Origin: Lycocorax pyrrhopterus obiensis
Lineage: Eukaryota; Chordata; Aves; Passeriformes; Paradisaeidae
Assembly: GCA_014706295.1 (NCBI GenBank)
Contig: JACSVZ010000002.1
Span: 54,226,660-54,290,659, forward strand
DNA: 64,000 bases
Direction: 5' to 3'
Positions 49,814 to 60,201 of the stretch are shown here, piece after piece. The first letter of the stretch is position 1. Every line of letters begins with the position of its first letter. Below the pieces are notes generated by a model. It was not told the origin of the DNA. It made no database searches and saw nothing but the letters and a program-made list of their open reading frames with translations. Made by a program: the position numbers and the translations under genes.

Positions 49814-49849
49814 AGGGGAAGAGGGAAAAGGGGAAGGGGAAGAGGAAAT
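49814..49849. repeat. Purine-rich tract (GGGGAA-type)
   Basis: About 35 bases of almost pure purine on the plus strand (ggggaagagg, gaaaagggga, aggggaagag), containing several GGGG runs. Such tracts can form triplex (H-DNA) or G-quadruplex structures. It may simply be a degenerate (GGAA)n microsatellite. Confidence 0.75.
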
Positions 49850-51779
49850 GATGGGGAAATGGAGTACCTCCAAAGAAACCAGTTCCACAAAGTCATAAAC
49901 AGAGAAGATAAAAAGTGTTTAATTCAACCCAGAGTCAACTTTTTCAATTGGGGAAAAAAAAAATCCTGGCAAGAAACAAGTCCCTAGTGCTTCAATTTCT
50001 CCCCAGATAATAACCATCAGATCCTGTGCTACTTCTTATGAGCACAATTTCCTCATTGTTCGCAGCTGTTCATTGGTTAGCATTGCACAACTGGCCAGGT
50101 GCATTATGAATGGAATGAAGGAGTAGAGGGGGTTGTCTGCCTCCAAACCATCAGATGGACTAATAATATTCTTCAATACAGCAGTAACTGGCCCACTTCC
50201 TAGGCTACATCTGAGTTATACTGAATGTAAATAAATAGTGGAGGGAAAAGGACACCCACAGTCCTGGACCAAGTCAGAAATCTTCAGGCATTTGTTGCAT
50301 TGTTTTTCTGCCCCCACTTCCCTGGAAGCTGGGAACTGCAAGATGATGTGATTTTTTTTTTCCTCCTAGCTTCCTGAGGATTCCCAGGAAAGCCTCAGGG
50401 GACTGGGCCAGTCCTTCACCAGTTGCTTTGGGGACAGGCAACAAGATGGCTCACATGGAGCCCTGTCACACTATACGCTGTGGTTGCTGATATTAAAATG
50501 GACAAATAGAAGTTATCCTGAAAGCTCTCTAAATTGATTGTTGTCAATTTATATTTTCAACTGCTCTGTGCACTACTTAAAAGAATTCTTGATGTGATGA
50601 GCATTTATTTTTAGCAGTTTTTCCATATCAGTTCAAAAGCTACAATTGTTTTTGCACTGCTCTCATTGCATACTATTAAACGGAGGATTCTGCCATGACC
50701 TTGCACAGGAATAATCAAGAGATACAAGTTCAGGCATGTCTATGGTAATGAGAACTACTGAAACACTTGAACTTAAAAACCACTTTATCAACAGTATATT
50801 GCCCTTAATATCCTATGCAAAATACAGAAGGCAAAAAAATGTCTAGCACCCAAGAAAAGAATAATAACAAGGATCAACATACTAATGGTGCATGTAAACA
50901 TGAACATATCTTAAATCTAAAGTCTTCTCTGTAATGGTTCAAATTCTAACATAGGCCTCATGTTTTTTGTTGATTTGAAACTAGCTGATTTTTAGCATTA
51001 TAACTCTGTTGAAATGGGAAAGACATAAAAAACCAAACAGACTGAAACAGAACACTTTCAGGGAAAAGTCTGAAAAACAAGTTATATTTCCAAAGGTCTA
51101 GGATCTAATACATAACATGATGAAAACTGAGCATGAAAAACCTATTTTAACCCGGCTTTGACAGAGGATAATATATCCTGCAGGATCATTTGTGCTTGTA
51201 ATACAAATGTGTATCAAAACTCAGTGAATTGGTTTCCTAGCAGTATGCTGACTGCACAGACACACTTTGATACCTAGAACACCAAGAGCTAAATTTGGTG
51301 ATCAGAGAATGAAACACATGGAGTCCCACTTGCTAAGTGGCTGTCCCATGCATGTCTTGCTAATCACTAACTACATAGATTCAGATTATAAAGTTCATAA
51401 TATGATAAGATTGCACATACACAGTTTTAGATTGGTTTCACTGCTTTGATCTCTACAGAAAATGGAGAAGTACAAATAAAGATACCTACAATCTATCACA
51501 TAAGGAATGGTAGACACAAGTTTTAAATAAAATCTGTCTTTACCACCACAAAGAGATACCATATTTTTATTTCCTCCACCAAATCATGTGCAAAAATTTT
51601 ATCTAAATAATATTTGAACAAATCTCTACCAAAAAAGGAAAGTTCGAAAGAACAAATTTTTTACCTGATATCCTGACTTCAAATTATTTTTGACTTCAAA
51701 TATTTTTCTATTCAATTTTTATTACTTTTGTTGTAATTTTGGTTGTTTTCTATCTTCTTGTATGCATATTTAAACTACA

Positions 51780-51785
51780 CTTTTC
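51780..51785. repeat. 6-bp target-site duplication, left copy (cttttc)
   Basis: The hexamer cttttc stands directly before the LTR edge TGTTGGGG and recurs at 52365-52370 directly after the GTGACA end. A 6-bp duplication is typical of alpha-/betaretrovirus-like (ERVK-class) integrases. Confidence 0.85.
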
Positions 51786-51842
51786 TGTTGGGGTGCTTTG
51801 GACCACTTGGGGTCTGCCCGCTGCCCATCACGTCATGCCTAC

Positions 51843-52032
51843 CCAATGGGCTGATGAGTCAGAGAGCGAAGGGCAGTCTGCGGGCAAGGCCCAGGTCTGA
51901 GCCCATACCCCTTCTCTAGAAGGTTCTGTTAAGTTCGATTGTTCATTGGTTTGTTCTGTAAATTCCCTCCTCTGTAACTTAGCCATTGGTTCTGTGTCCT
52001 CGGGATCCTCCCCTGGGCTTATCTTCGATTGG
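51843..52032 (+). promoter_or_regulatory. LTR U3 promoter region with CCAAT and AP-1 sites
   Basis: The U3 part of the solo LTR holds an AP-1 site (tgagtca at 51855-51861) and ATTGG words at 51945-51949, 51985-51989 and 52028-52032, spaced 40 and 43 bp, plus a forward CCAAT at 51843-51847. NF-Y is the factor that binds CCAAT boxes. No clear TATA box is seen. Activity is inferred from motifs only. Confidence 0.55.
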
Positions 52033-52114
52033 TTGTTTGTTCGGTACCACCCCAGTTGAAAAAGCACCTGTAACCCTGGCCCTACGGCCATTCCTCCCCT
52101 CTGCTTTTGGGGGA

Positions 52115-52120
52115 AATAAA
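52115..52120 (+). terminator. LTR polyadenylation signal (aataaa)
   Basis: A canonical AATAAA in the middle of the solo LTR, followed downstream by a T- and G-containing segment. It would mark the R region of the former provirus and could end transcripts that run into the LTR from the left. Confidence 0.6.
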
Positions 52121-52364
52121 CTCCTGGAAGGTTTCACGGAGTGGTCCTCTCCCTTGCCTCTTTCGCCTCTGGGATACCTGAGGGACTTAGACCTCTGGGT
52201 CTCCTCGCATTGGGTGCGCCTGCTGCCACAGAGCCAGTGCTGCCCGACCACGCGGCCGCCGAGACTCAACACTTTCCAGTGCATGTCTGCGGGAAGGTCA
52301 CTGTCGCCTCTCCAGAGCGGGACAAGTGCCCCCTGAGGCTGACCCCTCTCCCAGGGCAGTGACA

Positions 52365-52370
52365 CTTTTC
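52365..52370. repeat. 6-bp target-site duplication, right copy (cttttc)
   Basis: Identical to 51780-51785. It closes the solo LTR. Confidence 0.85.
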
Positions 52371-53316
52371 CACTGTTATAACTGAAAGTTTCAGGTTGCT
52401 CCCCTTTTTAGAAATCTCAAATAATGTTGCACTTGTGATGGGAACCAATAAACAGTTGTTAACAACAAGGAGTTTGTGCTTTTAAGAAGTAGCTAAATAT
52501 CTGACAGCTATTCCCTTGGGAAGTACTAAAGCTGAGTAATTCACTATTGTACTCAACTCAAATGCAGCCAGATTTGTCACCAAGAGAATGACATGAAATA
52601 GTTTGACCCATTATCTTTAACATAATTTAAATGCTTGATTGAGGTTTTTCTATTTGAATATGTAAATGAACAGTCTAATTAAACATCTCAATACATCTTT
52701 GTATTGCCTAATTGGCTCTTCTGGATAAAGCAGACGAACCACAATACCTATGTTAGTAGATGCTAACAACTGTAAATTTACAACAATTTCTAAAGCCCAA
52801 TGGTAAAGATTATTCAACCTAATTTTTGATTTTGGCTCTAAAAATCTTGTACCTCAAGGCATAAAGAATCTGATTTTTACATTACATAACCTTTACTATA
52901 GACTACACAAGCCTTAAATTTCACCTAGTTGCAATTTAAATTAGATTGGTCAGATCTTTCCTTTTAGATCATGAAATGAATAGAAAGATTTATCTCAACC
53001 TAGCCTGTTTCTCCCAGTGGCCAAAGGGACTATATCCATCTTTTAACTGGATGGTTACTAAACACTACCCTTAACCTCTAGATTTCTGTAGAGATTTACA
53101 GTTGGCACCTTTTGCTTCCAGCAGGATGCTGGCAGCCAGCTGCTGTGGATCTTGATATTAGTGCCTCATTTCTCTGAGTTCCTAAACACTTACTCCAAGT
53201 TTCACTCACTCTGGGTGCTGCGGTGGCTGTCAGAAACCCAGCAAGCAAGCAGACTACTGGCTTAGCAAAAGAATGTGCATTAGCAATTGACATGTCACTT
53301 ACTTGAAACAGTCACA
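52371..53316. other. Non-coding stretch without recognised features
   Basis: About 950 bp of AT-rich unique-looking sequence between the solo LTR and the CR1 cluster. I see nothing in it that supports a gene or repeat. Confidence 0.6.
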
Positions 53317-54309
53317 TCCAGAGGGTGATAGTCAATGGCTCAGAGTCCCAAAGGACATCACTGACAAGTAGTGTCCGTCAGGGGTCTGTATTGGGACCAA
53401 TGTGATTTAATGTCTTCATTAATGACACAGACAAAGGGATCGAGTGCACCCTCACCAAATTTGCCAATGACACCAAGCTGAGTGGTGCAGTTGCCACACC
53501 TGATGGGATGCCATCCAGAGGGACCTGGACAAGCTCAGGAAGTGGGAATCTCATGCAGTTTAACAAGACCAAGTTCAAGGTGCTGTACCTGGGTTGGGAC
53601 AACCCTCAGTATGAGCACAGGCTGGGGGATGAGCAGATCGAGAGCAGCCCTGGGGAGAAAGACCTGGGGGTGCTGGTGGATGAGAGGCTGGACATGACCC
53701 AGCCATGTGCACTCACAGCCCAGAGAGCCAAACGTGTCCTGGGCTGCATCCAAAGCAGCATTGGGCAGCAGGGTGAGGGATGGGATTCTGCCCCTCTGGT
53801 CCTCTCTGGTGAGACCCCACCCAGAGTATTGGGTCCAGTTTTGGGGTCCCCAGCACAGGAAGGACATTGACCTGTTGGAGCAAGTCCAGAGGAGGAACAC
53901 CAAGATGATTAGAGGGTTGGAGCACCTCTCCTATGAGGAAAGGCTGAGAGAATTTGGTTTGTTCAGCTTGGAGAAGGCGGCTTCTGCATGTAAATGCTGC
54001 CTTCCAGTACCTACAAAAAAGATGGAGAGGAACGTTTTACAAGAACGTATAGTGACAGGACAAGGAAGAATGGCTTAAAACTGGGGTCTATGTTAGATAT
54101 TACGAAAAAATTCTTTTCTGTGAGGGTGGTGAGGCACTGAAACAGGTTGCCCAGAGAAGCTGATGATGGCCCATCCCTGCAGGTGTTCAAGACCAGGCTG
54201 GATGGAGCTCAGATCAAGTTGGTCTAGTGCAAGGCATCCCTGTGCATGGGGGATGTTGTAATTAGATGATCTTTAGGGTCCTTTCCAACCCAGGCTGTTT
54301 TATGATAAC
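53317..54309 (+). mobile_element. CR1 retroposon fragment, longest copy in the window
   Basis: A 5'-truncated CR1 of about 990 bp. It begins near agagggtgatagtcaatggc, inside the reverse-transcriptase palm/thumb coding part, and ends with ctttccaacccaggctgttt and tatgat, a decayed octamer tail. It reaches further 5' than the other copies: the phrase equivalent to SVLGPVLFNVFINDTDKGIE is visible at about 53380-53440 as gggtctgtattgggaccaat onward. A second, separately truncated CR1 in the same orientation follows after 217 bp. Confidence 0.92.
53370..53990 (+). pseudogene. CR1 ORF2 remnant split between frames
   Basis: The reading frame is broken into at least two parts. The first (about 53508-53760) gives FNKTKFKVLYLGWDNPQYEH, SSPGEKDLGVLVDERLDM and [14 protein letters not shown]. 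The second, in another frame from about 53770, gives [35 protein letters not shown] and [20 protein letters not shown]. Similarity is then lost near 53985. These phrases are the C-terminal half of CR1 reverse-transcriptase ORF2. Frameshifts and missing catalytic core show that it is not functional. Confidence 0.85.
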
Positions 54310-54526
54310 ATGCTAGGAAAGGAAAAGGAAGAAATGATCTCCAGACTTGCCTACACCCTGTTCCCACTCAAGAATCTATTGTTTCTCTGGATGGGCTCAT
54401 CAGAGAAACCATTAAAGGCATAATTTCTAGATTGTGCTGATTTTCCATAAAAGACATATCCCAGGACAAATGTTTTAATGCAAAATGTAACAAAATAAAA
54501 TAAAGCTTGATATGAAGCTATTTGAG

Positions 54527-54959
54527 ACCAGGTCCAGCAAAGGACCACTATGATGATTAAGGGACTGGAGTACCCCTCATATGAGAAGAGGTTGAGCGTG
54601 CTGCAATTGTTTAGTCTAGAGGGAAGTCATATCAGGGTGAATTTTATCAGTGGATATAAATCCCTGAAGGAAGGGTGTAAAGAACAGGATGAGGGGCTCT
54701 TTTCAGTGGTGCCCAGTGACAGGAAAAGAGGCAACAGCTACAAAGAGGATGTGCTGTCTGAACGTCAAGAAACACTTTTTTACTGTGACGGTGACTGAGC
54801 ATTGAATCAGGATACGGAGTCTGCCACCTCTGATGGATATATTCAAATCCACCAAGACATTATGCAGGGAAACTGACTGTAGGTGACCTTCTTTAGCACA
54901 GGAGTTGGACCAGAGGACCTCAAAAAGTCTCTTCAAACATCAACCCTTCTGTGATTCTG
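54527..54959 (+). mobile_element. CR1 retroposon fragment, plus strand
   Basis: A 430-bp 5'-truncated CR1. It begins near gaccaggtccagcaaaggac and ends with the tail cttctgtgattctgtaaag. It is more diverged than the neighbouring copy. Its 82-codon frame at 54550-54798 keeps MIKGLEYPSYEKRLSVLQLF and GLFSVVPSDRKRGN, the same end of ORF2, and is then interrupted. It has its own 5' truncation and its own tail, so it is a separate insertion and not a broken part of the copy at 53317-54309. Confidence 0.9.
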
Positions 54960-57900
54960 TAAAGGATTTCAAGTTAATGCTCTCAAATGGAAGTGGCAAA
55001 ACAAAATGAAATAAAATGCCATTCAAAAAAACCCAAATGAAGTTCTTATTTCTCATACAGACACAACCTCTGCTGTAGCAAATGTACTCCAGAGTTCTTG
55101 CTGCTAGTGTCGCACAGTCCCTTTTATATGCTTCCTCAGGAAAGGAAGCCTAATTGCCTAAGAAAGGGAGTAGACAAATTAGAGATTGGACTTTCATTAT
55201 TTCCCTCTTAGATCATCAGTTAAAATCTAGCTTATATCCAAAATATTTTAAAATCACTGTGATAGTGGTTCTTTTTCTATCTGTAATGAGTATGGCTTTA
55301 ATAATAGTGCATTAATGCATGCTCCATCCTGCATAGGAACCAGAGACATAACTGTATTAAGAAGTTCTAATTTTCCCCACAATTGAAAGAAAATGCAATC
55401 TCCATCCTTTAGTTTCCATGGTGTTTCAAAAAAAACAAGTTGTGGCACTGCAATATTACTCTCTACCTAAGACGAATACAGACCCAAGTAAGGCCAAAGT
55501 TGTATACGAGAAACAAAATACAGGCCAGTTATTGCCTTGGTCATGATTACATGCAAGGAGTAATAATAAATGGAGGATCCCCAAAATATCCTTTTAAAGT
55601 CTGAACAGGATCAAAAACATTTAAACTGCACTAGTGGAATCTTTAAAACAGGATGTTACACTTAAGGTATAATGTAATGTGTTTGTCTTTCGTGGAGCAA
55701 TTAATCACTGGATGGAGGAGTTAAGACCCAATCAAAACGGAAAGGTGTTTATTGCTGCAGCTGGTCATTAAATTATTTCTATAAAGCTTAAACACTGGGT
55801 TTTATTGTTTTTATTACAGATCCGCTCCTATAAAAAATACATTTAAACTTCCCTTTTTAGATTTTGTGGTTTAGTTTCTTGTGCTTCTGTTAACCAAACA
55901 AAACCAAACCCAAAGAAACAGTATATTATTCTGTTATCAGTGGAATTATCACTGATAAAAGGAACCAGAAAGATAGAAAAACATGTCACCTTGAATTACA
56001 ATATGTGTGCCTTTTATCTATGGGAAAAACCCCAAGAATGATGGCAGAAACAGAAAATAATCAACATGAGAGGTTATTTTTTCTTGGGTGGGAATTCCTT
56101 TCATTCAAGACAAGTAATTGATTTTAAAAAAAAATATTTCTTGATATATGGAGGTACTTAAGAAGATTCTCAAGTACCCTTAAGATACCTGTAGATAAGA
56201 TACCAGTCCTTTTAATGGGGCATTTGTAATTTTGGATAGACATCTTGGCTGGCAGTAAAGGAATGAAAGAAACTTCTCCGCTACATTTAATCTTTCAAAT
56301 GACTGTACTAAAGGAAACATCTGCAAGGAAATATCCAAGGGACAGCCGTCCTCTATACTGCACTATCAAAGGATTTGTTGTCTTGATTGCTTCAATGAGG
56401 TATTTTTAGCAGATGCAGGTGCTTTGTGGGATATCTGTTTATACCAAGAGGACATGTGGAGGCTCACAATTTTGATCTGAAGCAAAACCTATGGACTTCC
56501 ACAAGAGAAAAATGGAATCCTAAATTTCATCACCTTTGGACTGATTACCATGGTGGATGTTGTAGAATTGTCACATGGGAAATAAAACTATAGAATGACT
56601 TTGGGTGACATCTTAGGGAAGAAAACCTGTAGCTTGAATGTTTTCTGAAGAAAATGAATGGGCTACAAAAGGGCATGCTGAATTAATATAAGATACTGAC
56701 TATATACCAATTTTGAAAAAAACTTGCTAACTGCTTTAAATAGCAGAGCCAACACTTTCTGGCAGTTGGGGCTGACAAAATAATGTTTCTTGGAATGAGT
56801 CAAAAATATTGAGGCAAAAGCTCACACCCTTTCTCCTGGTGCTGGGGCAAAGAACAGAACTCTTGTGATATGTGCACAGAGATGTTAGCAGACAGAAAAT
56901 TTACAGTTTAAATATATCTGGCAGCAAACAAATCAATAGCAGAACATGTACACATTCTCTTAACAAGCAGCATCAAATACTTTCAAGATTTATAAAAGAC
57001 CTTTTTAATGTCCTACATGCTTCCATTTAGCACATCAATCAAGAGGAATTAATTCCTAATAAATTCATTTACAATTACTTCAATGCTTTCCCTGTGGTAT
57101 TAAATCTGTAATTTCTTTCCTTGATATCTGAATGTAATTTGTTCACAGTTGCAGCTGGAACTTAGAAAAATTATCCTTGAATATTAACGTTCTAGAAATA
57201 GCTCTGTTACTTTGATTCATAAACAGTTTTTAAGGGTAGTAAACATACACATAAATCTGAATTACAAACTAGTACAGTTCATGATTTGAGATTTTGAGGG
57301 AAAAATATGCTCAGGCCATCAAATTTCAGGGTGGAAATGGACAGTAATCTAACATTAGGAAAAGAAAAGTAAGCAAAGTCTCTTCTATATTGCAAAAAGC
57401 ACGATTTTAGCCTTTTGGAAACATTTTTTGGAGTATGAGGAAAAAGTTATGTATTGGACATCATATTGCTTATGGGAAAAATAGAGTGGATTAAGCCACA
57501 CCTGGTTGAAAATGGAAAAACTGTATTTGAAATGTCTGCAGAGCTCATTAGTACCTTGATACCAAATGATTCAAAGCTATCTTTGGCTTTGACTCAAGAT
57601 GCTGTCCTAAGCATGGCGACACAACAACAATCCAAAAGCTCCACCGATGTATACTAGAAAATGATAGTGCTTCATTAATTACCAAAGTAAAAACTTGCTA
57701 AATAGAGGCCCATTTTAGAAAATAAAAAAGAAACAGACTGTTAAAACCAGATGGGAAATAGACTATAGTGGCCATTCATTACCTTTACATTTGCAACCAA
57801 GAGTGAGTATTGCCAGAACAGTTTGTTCATTTGTATAAGGAATTCTATGCTTATATCACTGCATTCGGTTTTACTGAAAGTTTTTTAAATTACATTGAGC

Positions 57901-59015
57901 ATTTTTTATAAAAACCTGAGTCAATCATGCATAATCTAGGTGAAGACTTTGGTCAGTTTTATAGCAAGATAGCAGTGGATTCATAATTGATGCCTATGTA
58001 CAAGACATACAAAACTACACAGCTACTTGAACTTCTACTCGCTGTAAAAGGTAATGCTAAAAGCTTTACAATGCTGATCAGCAGCACTGCATCTTTCTCA
58101 TCTTCTGCTTGTAAAAATCATAGTCAAAGTTTAAGCTTTACAAATTCATAGTGCATAGTGCAAGGGTAGTGGGTGTGAAAAGGTGGGGGGAATGTAGAAG
58201 TCCATTAGAAAAATAACAGCAAAACACTTGACTGCCATAGACCTGGAAATTGAAAATTTTACCACACAATACTTTCCTTTATACCACAAAAATCTATGGC
58301 ATAAGGGACAGCTCTTTGTTTTCTCAACATAGCTACAGTAACAAAACAGGCCGGAGGAATTACACCCTTGTTACGTCTTTTAAATTGAATCACTAATGAA
58401 TTACTTTCTGATAACCTCTTAATTACACTCTCTACCTTGAAAAGCCCATAGACTACTTCAAAACCACTTTTTCTAGTTTTTTTTAGTCACAGAGTGAATC
58501 TCTATTTTTAACAGACATCATTAAAAAATGAATTGAGTTGACCAAATGATTTTGGTAAACTACCTCTAGAAATATATGTTGACACAGAGAATTCCTGTTA
58601 ATTTCCTCTTGTACCATTAACTTTCTTTAACTTATTTCTATGCTTTCATTGATTTATTCCTATATTTGGGGAGAAGAATAGACCTTGAACCTATTTAAGT
58701 CTCCTGTGTGTCAAAGCTCAGCTATACAATATATTAATGAAAAGAAAATTGTCAGATCTCTAAGCCTGTAATCTCCTCTATCTTTGGGGTTTTCCATATA
58801 CACTTTTAGCCCATTTGGCTGCTCAGAATCATATTCTTCCCCATGAAAGACTTTTTACAGACAGAAAATACTGCCATGAACCTCAATACATGTATTTCAA
58901 TCATCTAACTCATGGCCAAAGAGATATTAGTTAATGTAAATCTAGCAACAGCTGCTACTGATGGAAGAATATGTGGGCTATTTGCACCAAGTAATCTGTT
59001 TGAGACACTGAAGAG
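54960..59015. other. AT-rich non-coding stretch
   Basis: About 4 kb without a supported gene. One 67-codon plus-strand frame at 57454-57657 has a composition that looks more protein-like than its neighbours (see findings) but matches no family I know. No recognisable repeat is present. Confidence 0.65.
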
Positions 59016-59020
59016 GGTCT
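59016..59020. repeat. 5-bp target-site duplication, left copy (ggtct)
   Basis: The bases ggtct stand directly before the LTR start TGTCTTGG. The right counterpart at 60202-60206 is ggcct, so 4 of 5 bases match, which is consistent with one later transition. Confidence 0.65.
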
Positions 59021-59296
59021 TGTCTTGGTTCAAAAGACAGATGTCTGCCTAGGAAGGCTGGAACCTCCCTTGGAATGGAAAATATAACCCACTTCCCTCC
59101 AAATTATTATAACTTTTAAATTAAGGGGCTTTCAGGCAAAGATACGGGAAAAGGAATAACTGTTCTTTACCAGTGTGTGTATATATATGTATAACAAGAC
59201 AACAATGATGGCAGTAACAGCAAACAGAACCACAAACCCAGTGCCAGCCTCTCTCGGCTGTCAGGCCCTTTCCCCTTTGCTGCAGTTATGGCCACA

Positions 59297-59317
59297 GCCG
59301 GCAGGGGGCGCTGGTGG
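59297..59317 (+). promoter_or_regulatory. CTCF-like motif A in LTR copy 2
   Basis: It reads gccggcagggggcgctggtg, matching the vertebrate CTCF core AGGGGGCGCT with the conserved upstream CC. This is the counterpart of motif 2 in copy 1, here without the A substitution. Confidence 0.6.
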
Positions 59318-59353
59318 CTCCCGGCCGGGCAGGGCAGGTGCGATGGTTCCCCC

Positions 59354-59374
59354 GGCCTGCAGGGGGCGCTGTGG
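59354..59374 (+). promoter_or_regulatory. CTCF-like motif B in LTR copy 2
   Basis: It reads ggcctgcagggggcgctgtg, identical over the core to motif 1 of copy 1. It lies 57 bp downstream of motif A. The two motifs share flanking words, as if a short segment had been duplicated in the family's ancestor. Confidence 0.6.
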
Positions 59375-59745
59375 CACGAGTCCGGCCGTCTCTCCACACG
59401 GTAATGGCGGCGCAGCCGGCGCGAGAGATTGACAATGGGCTTCCTTTACAAACTCATGGGGGGCAGCCGGTCCCAGTGCCCCTCCAGATGGCGAAATGGG
59501 CTGTAGCAGGAACCTCGGAGCGGCAAGCTGGAACGGCAGAGGCGAGCATACCCCCCAGGGTGGCAAACAAAATCCAGCAGAAACTCTGCAGCCATAGCAG
59601 GAGCCATGGGGTGTCTCAGCGGGCACAGGGTGTTGGGTTAAAGTATAGCAAAAAACCAGAAACAGTGGCAGAAAAACAGCAGGGCTGGACAGGGGTAGCT
59701 GGGCTTCCGCAACCACCCAGGAGATGCTGCCTCGGAGTGGGGGAA

Positions 59746-59757
59746 GGGGGGGGGGGG
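59746..59757 (+). repeat. Run of 12 G within LTR copy 2
   Basis: A G12 run flanked by GGGGG on the left and TGGG on the right. It is a likely site of sequencing or assembly error and a possible G-quadruplex. Copy 1 has no equally long run at the corresponding place. Confidence 0.8.
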
Positions 59758-60201
59758 TGGGCTGGAATCACAGGTTTTCCCCTGGAGCACTCGAGTAGAT
59801 GTTGAGGATCCATTCCAGTGAGATCAGGTGATGAAAAAAAAGGTCCCAGTTCAATGGCTGCTCTTATGAGTACCGAGCACCCACGGTAGGAGAAGCACTA
59901 AAGAGCTGGACTCCACGGTAGCAGCAACTTGACCATTCCCCTCTGGTCCTGAGAGCAAGAGAGAGCAAGCAGCTGAGCCCAGCACCCTGAGCCCCCAGCC
60001 AAAATCTCGCAGTATCTCTGCACTTCCCAAGAGAAAGCCCCTCAGTTAAGAGGGTAGCCAACTGCACCCTTCCCCCTCCTCCTCCTCCCAGCCACATCCT
60101 TTTTCTCTTAAGTATCGGTCATTCCCATCTCTTAGGCAACAAATGGGAAAAAATTCTGAGAAAGAAAAAAACAAAAAAAGGAAAAATCCTAACCTCCAAC
60201 A

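Larger units (their letters stand above)
45179..51779. other. AT-rich non-coding stretch
   Basis: About 6.6 kb with no supported gene. It contains a 29-bp-period T/G-rich duplication (46299-46349), an 18-bp perfect palindrome followed by a short tandem repeat (49283-49336), a T/G-rich block (49482-49537) and a purine-rich block (49814-49849). A slightly GC-richer patch at about 50240-50480 may be an old decayed repeat that I could not place. Confidence 0.65.
51786..52364 (+). mobile_element. Solo LTR, 6-bp-TSD endogenous retrovirus family
   Basis: A 579-bp solo LTR. It begins TGTTGGGGTGCT and ends GGGCAGTGACA (TG...CA), flanked by a perfect 6-bp duplication. It is much more GC-rich than its surroundings. 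Inside are an AP-1 consensus (tgagtca, 51855-51861), one CCAAT (51843-51847), three inverted CCAAT boxes (51945, 51985, 52028), and a polyadenylation signal aataaa at 52115-52120. The aataaa and promoter elements place U3 left and U5 right, so the orientation is plus. It shares no similarity with the 1.1-kb LTR family in this window. No gag, pol or env remnant is beside it. Frames of 60-128 codons within it are chance products of its GC content. The 6-bp duplication suggests an ERVK/alpharetrovirus-like family; the exact family is not known to me. Confidence 0.85.
59021..60201 (+). mobile_element. Solo LTR, same passerine family, plus orientation
   Basis: A 1,181-bp solo LTR, the second copy of the family at 22877-23964 but inverted relative to it. 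It begins TGTCTTGGTTCA and ends CCTCCAACA, flanked by ggtct/ggcct. The first 150 bp are about 90% identical to copy 1 by eye, and homology runs to the last base. Copy 2 is about 90 bp longer overall, the net result of indels. It contains a TATA-like word (tatatatatg, about 59182-59191), two CTCF-like motifs, a CpG-rich block and a run of 12 G. No internal retroviral sequence is adjacent. A 151-codon antisense frame (59261-59716) and a 163-codon sense frame (59314-59805) are products of GC-rich composition. The family is inferred from memory of songbird LTRs and the 5-bp duplication. Confidence 0.85.

Noticed and set aside
51979..52365. 128-codon minus-strand and 116-codon plus-strand frames
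   Set aside because: Both fall within the 579-bp solo LTR and end at or near its edge. They reflect GC content and not coding.
59314..59805. 163-codon plus-strand frame, the second longest in the window
   Set aside because: Inside the LTR, low-complexity and Pro/Gly-rich, and crosses the G12 run. No retroviral protein is recognisable.
22877..60201. A single 37-kb provirus bounded by the two LTRs
   Set aside because: The LTRs are inverted and not direct, each has its own flanking duplication, and the interval contains no retroviral genes. They are two independent solo LTRs.
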